Positions 54,742 through 63,886 are shown, counted from the first letter of the stretch. The stretch is DNA of 64,000 nucleotides from Olivibacter jilunii (GCF_900607235.1 NZ_LR027850.1:186001-250000); one strand, 5' to 3'. Program-made: numbers and translations. Notes: generated from the letters alone by a model not told the origin.

Positions 54742-55974
54742 GTGAGAATACTTTTGGTGAATACGTTTTATTATCCGAAGCTCATTGGAGGAGCTGAGGT
54801 TTCAGTTCAGTTACTTGCTGAGGGGTTGAAAGAACAGAAGCACGAGGTATTTGTAATAACACTGGGTGCTAAGGATGAAGTGGTGAAATTAAATGGTGTG
54901 GTTATAATACGGTTGAAAGAGAGAAATATTTTCTCCCCCTATTCAGGTATAAAGAGAAATCTCATTCAAAAAATAATCTGGTTCTTTATTGACTCGGGAA
55001 ACCCTTTTTATAATTCCAAATTGGGGAAAATTTTAAAAAGAATTAAGCCAGATATCATTCACACAAATAATATTCAAGGCTTTTCGCCGCATATTTGGAA
55101 AACGTTTAAGAATATGGGATTTCCTGTCGTTCATACGATGCGTGACTACTATCTGCTCTGCCACCGCTGTAATATGCACAACAAGCTAGCAAATTGCGAA
55201 ACATTATGTACGCCTTGCGCTTTTACCCATTATATCAAAAAGAGATATATGGATTATCCGGATGTATTTGTGGGAATATCCAAATTTATTGTCAATAAAC
55301 ACCGAATTTTTGGTGATTTCTCGAAAATGAAACATGCTAAAGTGGTATACAACGCTGTTGATATGCCAAAATCGACCCTTATAAAGGCTGCAAACGAGAA
55401 GGTCGTTTTTGGATTTATGGGTAGAATAGCGGAAGATAAGGGGGTCAGTTACCTGGTTGAACAATTACGAATCGTACATGCTAAGTTCCCAGATAGCTTT
55501 TCTTTGGTGTTAGCAGGGAAAGGGGATGATCTTTATCTGAACATTATTAAAGAAAAGCTTGACGGTATAATCTGTCATTTTGTTGGCGTAGTAAGTCCTA
55601 CGGAATTTTACAAGCAAATAGATGTATCCATCGTGCCATCAATTTGGGAGGAGCCCTTTGGTAGGGTTGCGATTGAATCTTTAGCTCATAGCGTGCCAGT
55701 TTGTATGTCAAGTAAAGGAGGGTTGCCCGAAATCTTTAACGGCGAATGCGCATGGCTTTTCAATCCCGAAAATGACGAGTTATCGGAAATTTTATTAGAA
55801 ATAATAGACAATAGGGAGTTGATAGAACAGAAAGGCAAGCTCTCGAAAAAACATGTTGTTCGATTTAACAATGAAAATAATATCACAAACTATCTGCGTC
55901 TATATAGTCAAGTAACCAATAAAGAGGATTTACTTCATAAGGATAATCATGATGATATGCACCTTATAGTCTAG
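54742..55974 (+). CDS. Family 4 glycosyltransferase
   Basis: 410 residues from a GTG start. The N-terminus has NTFYYPKLIGGAEVSVQLLAEG, the interior VHTMRDYYLLCHRCNM with a Cys-rich patch (ETLCTPCAF), VFGFMGRIAEDKGVSYL, and the donor block WEEPFGRVAIESLAHSVPV. The Cys cluster around residues 135-160 is shared by GT4 enzymes with a related DYxxLC motif. It lies 52 nt after the previous GT4 gene. A CRP-like near-palindrome spans the upstream stop codon. Confidence 0.92.
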   Translation: MRILLVNTFYYPKLIGGAEVSVQLLAEGLKEQKHEVFVITLGAKDEVVKLNGVVIIRLKERNIFSPYSGIKRNLIQKIIWFFIDSGNPFYNSKLGKILKRIKPDIIHTNNIQGFSPHIWKTFKNMGFPVVHTMRDYYLLCHRCNMHNKLANCETLCTPCAFTHYIKKRYMDYPDVFVGISKFIVNKHRIFGDFSKMKHAKVVYNAVDMPKSTLIKAANEKVVFGFMGRIAEDKGVSYLVEQLRIVHAKFPDSFSLVLAGKGDDLYLNIIKEKLDGIICHFVGVVSPTEFYKQIDVSIVPSIWEEPFGRVAIESLAHSVPVCMSSKGGLPEIFNGECAWLFNPENDELSEILLEIIDNRELIEQKGKLSKKHVVRFNNENNITNYLRLYSQVTNKEDLLHKDNHDDMHLIV

Positions 55975-55990
55975 CATTTTCCTATGGTGT

Positions 55991-56022
55991 AAAAAAATAG
56001 AGGCCCCTTTTAGAGAGCCTCT
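55991..56022 (-). terminator. Terminator for the minus-strand glycosidase gene
   Basis: AGAGGC (55999-56004) and GCCTCT (56017-56022) form a stem with a 12-nt loop. The run of A residues at 55991-55997 reads as a T tract on the minus strand, so it ends the 56066-57100 transcript. Confidence 0.7.
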
Positions 56023-56065
56023 ACTTAGCAGTGATCAACAGTCTTAAATACTAATAAAAAAATGG

Positions 56066-57100
56066 CTATCTAGCGAAAGATTTCGCACGGTACTCGGTAT
56101 ATTGTTTAGCCCATTTAAAAATGCCGTAATTAGCTTCCAGTCCGGTCCCTTTTTGTGGTTCGTCGAATAATTGGTAAATGATGGCAGCGCGGACTTGCGG
56201 ATTATTCCTGCATTTAGCAATGAATGGATCGAGAAAAGCTTTCTGCTCAGCTTCTGAGCGAGTGCCGGTTTTGTTCCGGACACCGACTTCTAGGAACCAT
56301 ATCGGTTTATTAAACTTAGACGATAAAAATTGTGTAATGTCACTGATGTTATGGTTTTTTAAAGCTAAGGACTCCATTTCATCGTACCAATGATATCCAA
56401 CAATGTCAAATTTAACTCCATGGCGTTCGAGCATGAGAAGGTACTGATAGTGCATCCAGTTGGCGTTAATTATGGTTTTCGCATTTGGATCTTTGGATTT
56501 GATACCATCGTTCATCCCTTTTAAATAAGCGGCGACTACTTTGAACTTTTTTTGATCATAATGCGATACTGACGCTCCAGAGAGTGACCCCGATAGAAGG
56601 CACCTTAATTCCATTTCGTTTCCGATATTATAATAGGTGAAATCATTCCCATATCGACGGGCAAAACGATCGCCAAGAACACGTCCTCGTTCGTAGGATT
56701 GACGCTCAGAGAGATTTATGTCAAAATCTCTTGGATAAAGCATAGGTAGTAACGTAACTCCCGCAGCGTCAGCGGCTTCTTTAAGCGGTTTATACAAATG
56801 AGGTACTGTTATATAGCCGTTATCTAATTGAGATTGCACATCAATTCGATAAATGTTCATGCCCATACCTTTTAACAGATTAATTTGAGTTTTCGCGGGT
56901 ACACTTGTGTAGGGTTTGGTGCCCAGGGGATGACCGTTTACTCCGTAAAAAAAAGTTGACGAACTTTTCCCCGATGTGGACATAGTAGCTGAAGGACCTT
57001 CAGTTAGTTGCGTTTCTTCTATTAAATCTTGTTTTGAACATGCGGCAGCCAGTAACAGCGCACTTGCGGTTGAGAAAATAAAAAAGAATTTTTTTTTCAT
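56066..57100 (-). CDS. Clan GH-A-type glycosidase lipoprotein in the EPS locus (copy 2)
   Basis: 344 residues. The signal peptide ends in LAAAC, so it is lipidated. The TIM-barrel landmarks mirror copy 1 at 50737: FYGVNGHP, MNIYRIDVQSQ, YYNIGNEMELR with the putative acid/base glutamate, DIVGYHWYDEME, IWFLEVGVRNKTG with the putative nucleophile glutamate, and IYQLFDEPQKG. It is transcribed against the surrounding EPS genes and has its own terminator. It is most likely a membrane-anchored paralogue acting on the same polymer, though the two may have diverged in substrate. Confidence 0.82.
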   Translation of the reverse strand: MKKKFFFIFSTASALLLAAACSKQDLIEETQLTEGPSATMSTSGKSSSTFFYGVNGHPLGTKPYTSVPAKTQINLLKGMGMNIYRIDVQSQLDNGYITVPHLYKPLKEAADAAGVTLLPMLYPRDFDINLSERQSYERGRVLGDRFARRYGNDFTYYNIGNEMELRCLLSGSLSGASVSHYDQKKFKVVAAYLKGMNDGIKSKDPNAKTIINANWMHYQYLLMLERHGVKFDIVGYHWYDEMESLALKNHNISDITQFLSSKFNKPIWFLEVGVRNKTGTRSEAEQKAFLDPFIAKCRNNPQVRAAIIYQLFDEPQKGTGLEANYGIFKWAKQYTEYRAKSFAR

Positions 57101-57412
57101 TTAAGTGTTGAATTGTGTAATAATAACGAAACTGAGGCAAAAGAAAACACAACGGTTGGTTGTAAATTGTAAACTCCGCCAAAAGTGAGCGTTATTCGTT
57201 ACGGTTGGATTAAAAAAATAACGTTGATCACTGCTTAATACTAACGGCTGTGTGCCAAAGAAATTGTACTGCTAGTGTAAATCTGACACGCAAAGATAGA
57301 TAAAATTTTCTAATTGATAAGTTTTTAAGTATATAAATCGGAAAAATGCCTTAGAATAGGCGTGACTAAACAGTATATAACTCATATAAATCAATCATTT
57401 CAAATAAAAGCA
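57101..57412. other. Divergent region between the glycosidase lipoprotein and UXS genes
   Basis: About 312 nt, AT-rich, no gene. AGTGTAAATCTGACAC (around 57273) contains GTGT-N7-ACAC, a poor relative of the CRP-like sites. Promoters for both flanking genes must lie here, but no clean -33/-7 pair was found. Confidence 0.3.
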
Positions 57413-58411
57413 ATGAAAAAAGAAAGAGTATTAATCACCGGAGCTGCTGGTTTTTTAGGGTCTCATTTATGCGATAGATTCACCCAAGAAGGATTCCACG
57501 TCATTGGTATGGATAACCTGATAACAGGCGCCTTGGCTAACGTAGAACATTTGTTTAAATTACCAAACTTCGAATTTCATCATCACGATGTTTCTAATTT
57601 CGTACATGTTCCTGGAAAACTCGATTACATTCTCCATTTTGCGTCGCCAGCAAGTCCCATAGATTATCTCAAGATTCCTATACAAACTTTGAAAGTTAGT
57701 TCTTTAGGGACTCATAATCTTCTTGGTTTGGCTATGGAAAAAAAAGCCAGAATTCTAGTTGCTTCTACGTCAGAGATATACGGTGATCCTTTAGTTAATC
57801 CGCAACCTGAGGAGTATTGGGGGAATGTCAATCCTGTTGGACCTCGAGGTGTCTATGATGAAGCGAAAAGATTCCAGGAAGCGATTACCATGGCCTATCA
57901 TACTTTCCATGGTTTGGAAACGAGAATAGTGCGAATTTTTAATACCTATGGTCCTAGAATGCGGCTAAATGATGGGCGAGTTTTGCCAACTTTTATTGGG
58001 CAAGCATTAAGGGGAGAGGATTTGACCGTTTTCGGCGATGGTTCACAGACGCGTTCTTTTTGTTTTGTGGATGATCTAGTAGATGGAATTTACCGACTAC
58101 TTTTAAGTGATTACGCACTTCCTTTGAATATCGGTAATCCAGATGAAATTACTATCCGTGAATTTGGAGAAGAAATTTTACGTCTGACTGGTGCGAATCA
58201 AAAACTGATATGTAAGCCACTACCAACAGATGACCCTAAACAAAGACGTCCTGATATAACAAAGGCGAAAGAAATATTGGGTTGGCAACCTAAAGTATCA
58301 AGATCTGAAGGATTAAAAATTACATACGAGTACTTTAAGCAGATAAAAGATAAAAATCAGCAATTTAAAGATTTTACTCACTTTAATAAACATACAATTT
58401 CAGTGAGGTGA
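57413..58411 (+). CDS. uxs: UDP-glucuronate decarboxylase (UDP-xylose synthase)
   Basis: About 332 residues from ATG 57413 (MKKERVLI); the 17 upstream residues are non-conserved. The SDR motif [10 protein letters not shown], the UXS-type [27 protein letters not shown], the Tyr-x3-Lys in [11 protein letters not shown] and [17 protein letters not shown] fit UXS rather than dTDP-glucose dehydratase. It converts UDP-glucuronate to UDP-xylose and needs Ugd, encoded at 26.5 kb. Confidence 0.93.
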   Translation: MKKERVLITGAAGFLGSHLCDRFTQEGFHVIGMDNLITGALANVEHLFKLPNFEFHHHDVSNFVHVPGKLDYILHFASPASPIDYLKIPIQTLKVSSLGTHNLLGLAMEKKARILVASTSEIYGDPLVNPQPEEYWGNVNPVGPRGVYDEAKRFQEAITMAYHTFHGLETRIVRIFNTYGPRMRLNDGRVLPTFIGQALRGEDLTVFGDGSQTRSFCFVDDLVDGIYRLLLSDYALPLNIGNPDEITIREFGEEILRLTGANQKLICKPLPTDDPKQRRPDITKAKEILGWQPKVSRSEGLKITYEYFKQIKDKNQQFKDFTHFNKHTISVR

Positions 58412-58525
58412 CGTGAAGGATTTCTCTTTTTTTTACATAGAATATTCTCATGTTTTAAGGTTTTTTCACACTTCTGCTTTCCTTATACGATAATCCACAA
58501 TAGCGTAACATGTGCTGAGAAGATA

Positions 58526-58556
58526 CGCTAATCGATCTCGATTAGCGATATCTTTG
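58526..58556 (+). promoter_or_regulatory. Inverted-repeat operator abutting a -7 element
   Basis: CGCTAATCGA and TCGATTAGCG are perfect complements separated by 2 nt (58526-58547). TATCTTTG at 58549-58556, a perfect TAnnTTTG -7 element, follows after one base. Bound protein would overlap the promoter and block or modulate transcription of the FemAB-like and wcaJ genes, starting about 95 nt before ATG 58658. Confidence 0.6.
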
Positions 58557-58657
58557 CTTTGTCATTCAACTATGTGTTTTATATGAGCTGTTGTTTATGA
58601 GGGCGCTTTTGGGAAATAGCTTTTGGTATTAATAATAATTTCTCTAACACACAAAAC

Positions 58658-59734
58658 ATGAACATACTTTTAACGAACACATTTTCTACAGCTAAAATAA
58701 CAGATGCAAATGGTATAAAAGAGAAAGATACTTGGAATCACTATATTAAAGAGAGTACCGAATTCGACTTTTATCATACGCATGACTATCATTTAATGGA
58801 CCATGGAGGTGATCCTTTTATTTTTGTTTACCAGGAAGGTAGTCGATTTCTGAGCTTACCTTTTATTAAACGCAAAATCGAACAAACACCATATTTCGAT
58901 TGTACATCGGTTTACGGTTATACTGGTGCGCTAACCAACATAGATAGAACTAATTTTGTAGACGATGGCTTTATCGATAGGTTTTCAGATGCACTTAAAA
59001 AATTCCTGCTAAAAGAAAATATCATTTGCTGTTTTAGTGTGCTTCATCCGTTATTTGATCAAAAAGCAATTTTTAAAAGTATTAAAGATGGGCAATTATT
59101 AGACGTTGGGCAGACTGTTGCTATTAATCTTCAAACTTCACTAGAGGAACAACGATCAAAATATCGGCGCCCCATACGGATGAAAGTTAGCCAGTTGAGA
59201 CGCAAAGGCTACGAGGTGCATCGGGCAGATTCTGAATTACAATTAAGAGAGTTTATCACGATTTATCGAGAGAATATGATAAAGGTGGGTGCGTCTGAAA
59301 AGTATTTTTTTGAAGATGAATACTTCGAACGTTTTATGCATGCTACAGATTATCAAACAGAGTTACTGCTGGCATGCTATGAGAATAAAATAGTGGCTGG
59401 AGCGATGGTAGTATTAACAAACGACATTATGCAACTTCATTTAGCTGGAACTAGGAGTGAATTCTTTTCGGAGTCGCCAATGAAGCTAATCTTTGATGAA
59501 GCTACGCTACTGGGCAGAGCTAGAGATGCTCGGCTTCTGCATCTTGGCAGTGGAGTAGGTGGAAAAGCCGACTCCCTTTTTCATTTTAAAATAGGTTTTT
59601 CTGATAACCTATTCGACTTTACGACATGGCAGTTTATCGCTAATGAAACGATTTACAATGAATTGGTTCAGAATAAAATTGAGAGAGGATTAACTCCGAA
59701 TCCGCTCTATTTTCCGTTATATCGATCTTGTTAA
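58658..59734 (+). CDS. FemAB-like acyltransferase (GNAT fold) in the EPS locus
   Basis: 358 residues, no signal peptide. A GNAT-like tandem fold is suggested by SKYRRPIRMKVSQLRRKGYEV in the middle and AGAMVVLTNDIMQLHLAGTR then LLHLGSGVGGKADSLFHFKIGFS, the pattern of FemAB and related proteins that transfer aminoacyl or acyl groups. In EPS clusters such proteins are thought to add amino acid or acyl substituents. The gene is controlled by the operator candidate upstream and is followed by wcaJ after 21 nt. Confidence 0.75.
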   Translation: MNILLTNTFSTAKITDANGIKEKDTWNHYIKESTEFDFYHTHDYHLMDHGGDPFIFVYQEGSRFLSLPFIKRKIEQTPYFDCTSVYGYTGALTNIDRTNFVDDGFIDRFSDALKKFLLKENIICCFSVLHPLFDQKAIFKSIKDGQLLDVGQTVAINLQTSLEEQRSKYRRPIRMKVSQLRRKGYEVHRADSELQLREFITIYRENMIKVGASEKYFFEDEYFERFMHATDYQTELLLACYENKIVAGAMVVLTNDIMQLHLAGTRSEFFSESPMKLIFDEATLLGRARDARLLHLGSGVGGKADSLFHFKIGFSDNLFDFTTWQFIANETIYNELVQNKIERGLTPNPLYFPLYRSC

Positions 59735-59755
59735 TATTTACCTCATCTATCTACT

Positions 59756-61144
59756 ATGAAAACACGTTATTTATACTTATTGATTTTTATTCTCGCTGTA
59801 AGCGATCTTTTAATAGTAAACGTCAGTTACCTTGGCACTTTCTATTATTTTGTGGCAGATGATTCTCGCTTGCAAGGAATTTATATGGACGGATTGATTG
59901 TGAGCAATTTAATTTGGCTTGTATCATCCTTCTTTTGCAAGTTGTATACTGAGAAGACGGTCCGTCGAATTGATTTTATTTATTCAGCCACCTTAAAAAG
60001 CTTTTTATTGCATTTTGCCTTATTTGCCTGTTATACGGCTTTTTTCAAAGAAAAAGCGATTTCTCGCGAATTTCTGCTGGTTATGTATATAGGTTTGTCG
60101 CTGTGTCTCTTTGTCAGTCGTTTTTTGGGAACCTTTTTTGAAAACAGACTTTTACGGTATTTTAAGGCAAGCAGGCCGGTCGCGGTGTTGGGAATGAACA
60201 AAATGGGACTTCGTTTAGCGGCCTTTTTTGAACAAAAAAAGAATCAGTATGAATTCAATGGCTTCCTAGATGATAGTGAGGAGCTCAGTATTGGCGAGGA
60301 CGGACGGCTACTGCCTATGGTTTGTCAGCAAATAGAAGTTGCCGCCAAAAGCGGTATTCAAGAGGTATACGTACCCCTTACTCCTGAAAATATGGCGAAT
60401 GCAAATGTCTTGTTGCGGGAAGGTGAGCGGCAGTGCGTCCGTATGAAATTTGTCCCTGATTTAACTGGAACGCTTGTTACACCATTTAAGTTGAGTTATA
60501 TGGAAGAATTCCCAGTGATTAGCATGCGGCATGATCCTTTGGAAGAAATTGAGAATCGATTTAAAAAACGTATTTTTGATATTGTTTTTAGTCTATTGGC
60601 AATTGTTTTTGTCTTGAGCTGGTTATATCCTATCATCGGACTTATTATTAAGATTCAAAGTCCAGGACCTATTCTTTTTAAGCAAAAGCGTGACGGGCGC
60701 AATAATCAGACATTTTACTGTTATAAATTCAGGAGTATGAAGGTCAATAATGAGAGCGATACTCGTCAGGCTACTAAGAATGATGACCGGATTACACCAA
60801 TTGGTCGCTTCATTAGAAGAACTAGCCTTGACGAACTACCTCAGTTCTTCAACGTATTGTTTGGAGATATGAGTGTAGTAGGACCAAGACCTCATCCACT
60901 TTCTCTTACAAAGCAGTATCGTGAAATAATTGATCAGTACATGGTAAGGCATTTTTTGAAGTCAGGGATTACGGGCTGGGCGCAAGTGAACGGTTTTAGA
61001 GGCGAAACTAAGGATCCCGAGCTCATGAGAAAACGCGTAGAGTACGACGTTTGGTATTTAGAAAATTGGTCTATTTGGCTTGATGTCAGAATTATTTTGC
61101 AAACTGTAATCAATATGATTAAAGGCGAGGAAAATGCTTATTAA
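59756..61144 (+). CDS. wcaJ: WcaJ-type undecaprenyl-phosphate hexose-1-phosphate transferase
   Basis: 462 residues with four N-terminal helices, a nucleotide-binding-like middle domain (PVAVLGMNKMGLRLA) and one helix at ~275-300 leading to the catalytic PGT domain. That domain has SPGPILFKQKRDGRNN, YKFRSMK, SLDELPQFFNVLFGDMS, VGPRPHP and GITGWAQVNGFRG. It loads the first hexose-1-phosphate onto undecaprenyl phosphate, starting the repeat unit. It is the last EPS gene on plus and is followed by a strong terminator. Confidence 0.95.
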   Translation: MKTRYLYLLIFILAVSDLLIVNVSYLGTFYYFVADDSRLQGIYMDGLIVSNLIWLVSSFFCKLYTEKTVRRIDFIYSATLKSFLLHFALFACYTAFFKEKAISREFLLVMYIGLSLCLFVSRFLGTFFENRLLRYFKASRPVAVLGMNKMGLRLAAFFEQKKNQYEFNGFLDDSEELSIGEDGRLLPMVCQQIEVAAKSGIQEVYVPLTPENMANANVLLREGERQCVRMKFVPDLTGTLVTPFKLSYMEEFPVISMRHDPLEEIENRFKKRIFDIVFSLLAIVFVLSWLYPIIGLIIKIQSPGPILFKQKRDGRNNQTFYCYKFRSMKVNNESDTRQATKNDDRITPIGRFIRRTSLDELPQFFNVLFGDMSVVGPRPHPLSLTKQYREIIDQYMVRHFLKSGITGWAQVNGFRGETKDPELMRKRVEYDVWYLENWSIWLDVRIILQTVINMIKGEENAY

Positions 61145-61178
61145 TACGCATCATTCTTCAGTTCATTGAGATACATTC

Positions 61179-61220
61179 TACAGAAAAGCCGGTTTATCTA
61201 AAAGCCGGCTTTTTTCTGTA
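61179..61220 (+). terminator. Strong terminator after wcaJ
   Basis: TACAGAAAAGCCGG pairs with CCGGCTTTTTTCTGTA (two unpaired T), and the T tract is inside the right arm. It lies about 35 nt after the wcaJ stop. Confidence 0.85.
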
Positions 61221-61497
61221 GAAAATGTACGGATAAATTTGTTGTTCAATTTAAATCCGAAACATTTAACTCAGATGATTGAAGTACCATATGCTCATTT
61301 CTCTTGAGATACTACAGCGTCATTTCAGGAATATTAATATAGTAAATAAAATAGAACCCGCTTACTATATTACTATAATTTCTTTCTCAATATATTAAAC
61401 ATTGAATTTTTGGCTAACTTGTTTAATAAAATGCCCCTAGCAACATGTTGCTAGGGGCTAATGCATTTCTACTTAGAATAGCTGTTTCGGTAAGCGA
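61221..61497. other. Intergenic region between convergent genes
   Basis: With the flanking terminators this is the 353-nt gap between wcaJ and the minus-strand lipoprotein gene. It is AT-rich and without an ORF. The perfect palindrome at 61433-61458 is listed separately. Confidence 0.5.
61433..61458 (-). terminator. Perfect 26-nt palindrome, terminator of the lipoprotein gene
   Basis: GCCCCTAGCAACA is followed immediately by its reverse complement TGTTGCTAGGGGC. On the minus strand it is followed by ATTTTATT, so it would end the 61498-62022 transcript about 40 nt after its stop. Confidence 0.7.
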
Positions 61498-62022
61498 TTA
61501 ATCTCTACAAGGACAATGTAATTCAATACTCCCTTGGCGGCTAGCCGCTGTTTTCGTCTCTCCGTTCTCTTTATACTGTATATCGGAATTGTCAGTCGAT
61601 ACAATAGACCAGCTCATCGTCTTTTCAGTGAATGCGGTCACTTCATATTTGTCTAACTTTCCCGAGTCCCAGGTAATATTTACATAGTCTTTTTTATCCT
61701 CTCGCGAAATATTCCAAGCTCCTGAAGTCAGCTTATTCGTAAACTTGTCTAGTCGTGTCACCCGATGATCGTCCGGAGTTGCCTCGTTAGGTCTAAAGTT
61801 ATACTGTATACTTTTATTTCTAAAATCTTCGTATACTTTACTGCTTTGATAGACAGTGGTTCCATCACTCGCTTTGTACTCGTATTTTTCCGAAACGGTA
61901 TTCCATACCGTGCGGATAAGCGTTTGATCGATGGTTTTCGGGATTTCTACTCCAGGATCCTCTGTTTTATCACATGATAAAATGAATAATACCAATGGTA
62001 AAAGTAAAATGCGCTTTGACAT
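61498..62022 (-). CDS. Small lipoprotein of unknown function
   Basis: About 174 residues from ATG 62022 (MSKRILLL); the longer frame adds 61 residues without coding character. The signal peptide ends in the lipobox LFILSC. The mature protein is mostly polar with several WN/WD-containing beta segments (LIRTVWNTVSEKYEYK, TSGAWNISREDKKDYVNITWDSG), somewhat like a lipocalin-like or beta-sandwich lipoprotein. The end has a CPC motif (IELHCPCRD). No family was recognised. It has its own terminator and is not obviously linked to EPS synthesis. Confidence 0.8.
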   Translation of the reverse strand: MSKRILLLPLVLFILSCDKTEDPGVEIPKTIDQTLIRTVWNTVSEKYEYKASDGTTVYQSSKVYEDFRNKSIQYNFRPNEATPDDHRVTRLDKFTNKLTSGAWNISREDKKDYVNITWDSGKLDKYEVTAFTEKTMSWSIVSTDNSDIQYKENGETKTAASRQGSIELHCPCRD

Positions 62023-62398
62023 AATAATAGATGTTTTTAATAATTTAATTACTCTCCAAATTTCGCAAGTATATCCTAAGAAAATGGGCGTAAAAGCGGA
62101 TTGTATAAGGAAATAGGAAATTTTGGGTATGAAAATATGGGAATTAATAAAGTACTTGTTGGGCACTGTGTTGCACTTGTGCTTAAAATGGGAAAATAGA
62201 GCCATACATTTGAAGTATTTTTCCTATTATAGTGATAGTTTATTTTTTGTGTTATATCTTTAAAGAAAAAAATCAAAGGTATTTGAAAGATTGGTCGAGA
62301 CGGGCAAAAACCACATTTGTTAATCTTTAGAAATCTTCAATAGATGGAACGAGATTTGTTAGTTAAGCAACGTATTTTATTTAAAAGGTGGTAAACAT
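62023..62398. other. Divergent region before the second response regulator
   Basis: About 376 nt without a gene. GCAC-N12-GTGC around 62162-62181 is a weak inverted repeat. An AAGGTGG segment 8-14 nt before 62399 can serve as the ribosome-binding site for the response regulator. No convincing -33/-7 pair. Confidence 0.3.
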
Positions 62399-63031
62399 AT
62401 GATGAAAGGAACTATCGGTATAGTTGACGATCAACAATTGTTCTTGAAAACTGTAGGTATGTTTGTCAATACCTTCCCGGATTTTGAAGTGATATTATAT
62501 GCATCTAATGGACCCGACTTATTACAGAAGCTAAAATCTCAGAACCCCTTACCTGACATTCTGTTGATTGACGTTAACATGCCTGAAATGGAAGGAGCTG
62601 AGATTGTTTCAACGATTAGGAAGACATATCCAAGTATTAAGATGGCAGCACTCTCCATGATGGAGGATTCGCAAAACGTAATTAGGATGATTAAGGCAGG
62701 GTGTTGTGCTTATCTTTTGAAAAATATGAATCCCAATGAACTGGAATTGGCATTAAAGGAAATTTTACTACGGGGATTTTATAATACCTATGTGACAAAT
62801 ATGTGTTATCAGGAGATGTTTAATAAGGACTCTATAGATTTGAAAGATAGAGAGCGTGAGTTTTTAGAACTAGCATGTAGTGACTTAACCTATCAACAAA
62901 TAGCGTCGAAAATGTTTTTGTCAATCAAGACGATCGACGGCTATCGAGCAGCTCTTTTTGAAAAGTTCCAGGTTAAAAGTAGAGTAGGTCTCGTATTGGA
63001 AGCTATCCGGCAGAACGTTATATCTGTATAA
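62399..63031 (+). CDS. Orphan NarL/LuxR-type response regulator (copy 2)
   Basis: 210 residues (or 209 from the adjacent ATG 62402). Receiver: GIVDDQQ, phospho-acceptor Asp58 in PDILLIDVNMPEMEGAE, YLLKNMN. LuxR domain: REREFLELACSDLTYQQIAS and IKTIDGYRAALFEKFQVKSR. It matches copy 1 at 28317 across both domains, including the rare AGCCAYL segment. There is no adjacent sensor kinase. It stands just outside the EPS locus, opposite copy 1. A terminator follows. Confidence 0.95.
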   Translation: MMKGTIGIVDDQQLFLKTVGMFVNTFPDFEVILYASNGPDLLQKLKSQNPLPDILLIDVNMPEMEGAEIVSTIRKTYPSIKMAALSMMEDSQNVIRMIKAGCCAYLLKNMNPNELELALKEILLRGFYNTYVTNMCYQEMFNKDSIDLKDREREFLELACSDLTYQQIASKMFLSIKTIDGYRAALFEKFQVKSRVGLVLEAIRQNVISV

Positions 63032-63037
63032 TTAGCC

Positions 63038-63080
63038 AGCCGTACGTATAGGATTTTTCCTGTTTGATTTTACGGCTTTT
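63038..63080 (+). terminator. Terminator after the second response regulator
   Basis: AGCCGTA (63038-63044) pairs with TACGGCT (63071-63077), followed by TTT. A small inner hairpin AGGA-N4-TCCT sits in the loop. It lies 7 nt after the stop codon. Confidence 0.65.
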
Positions 63081-63106
63081 CCCTTAATATAACTAAAATA
63101 ATAATT

Positions 63107-63136
63107 GTTAATTTGTGCGGCAAATTAACGCGTTAA
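63107..63136. repeat. Adjacent inverted repeats in a short intergenic region
   Basis: GTTAATTTG (63107-63115) and CAAATTAAC (63121-63129) form a 9-bp stem around TGCGG. The palindrome TTAACGCGTTAA (63125-63136) overlaps the right arm. They lie between the response-regulator terminator and a minus-strand gene, so they may be a regulator site, or a terminator of the minus-strand gene. Confidence 0.5.
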
Positions 63137-63204
63137 TGAAGATGAAACCAACGTGTTTCAGTGTGTGGAACGTGTTTTTTTAAGTTTGGTGCCATTTAAG
63201 GTCA

Positions 63205-63630
63205 TTATCGCGGAGTTGATTGTTCTTTGATTTGCAGATTGGTCGTTAATTTCTCGAGGGAATGGAGGATGTCTTGCATTGTTAAAACTTCCGAACGGAT
63301 ACTTCGGATTTCAGCTGCTGTATTTAGCATGGTTTCCTTCCGGTATGAAGATGTCGTTGATAATGTCGAAATGGTTGATAGATCTATATCAGACAATTTA
63401 GTGCCGTCTTGCGGAGATGAAACTTTGATGTCGCTCCCGAGATCAGTAAAGGGTTGGTGTTCCAGATTGTTTTCTACTCGTGCTATGTAACCGTTGGCAA
63501 ACACTTCTAAGGACACGGATATGTTATTATAAATACCATCATAAATGCCTTCGATAGAGTTTTGTTTATTCTCTGCGTACATCGTCCTGCAGAATCCCAA
63601 TCCAATTAAACCATTTCTAATACTGATCAT
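63205..63630 (-). CDS. Hypothetical protein, unrecognised
   Basis: 141 residues, no signal peptide. The sequence is polar, with a helical C-terminus (MLNTAAEIRSIRSEVLTMQDILHSLEKLTTNLQ) that may form a coiled coil, and an N-terminal half with ISVSLEVFANGYIARVENN. A start at 63630 (ATG) is plausible. It faces away from the gene at the right edge, with 256 nt between them, and ends near the inverted repeats at 63107. No function can be assigned. Confidence 0.6.
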   Translation of the reverse strand: MISIRNGLIGLGFCRTMYAENKQNSIEGIYDGIYNNISVSLEVFANGYIARVENNLEHQPFTDLGSDIKVSSPQDGTKLSDIDLSTISTLSTTSSYRKETMLNTAAEIRSIRSEVLTMQDILHSLEKLTTNLQIKEQSTPR

Positions 63631-63886
63631 AAAAAAAATACCTATTGCAAATATAAAATATCTTTATTCGCATTAATCGATATGAAGAATATTTTAATAT
63701 TTTGTGTATCGATAACTGTGCCAATTGCCAATGAAGAAATAAAGGAAGATTGTATTTTGTATAAGATCGATCTGTATATTGATAAATGGCATGATTCTTT
63801 GTGATTTAAATTGCTTAAGTTTGACATTAAAAAGAACTTTTACGTCCAACCGTTATGAAGATTTACGTTTTTTTAGAATATTTTTA

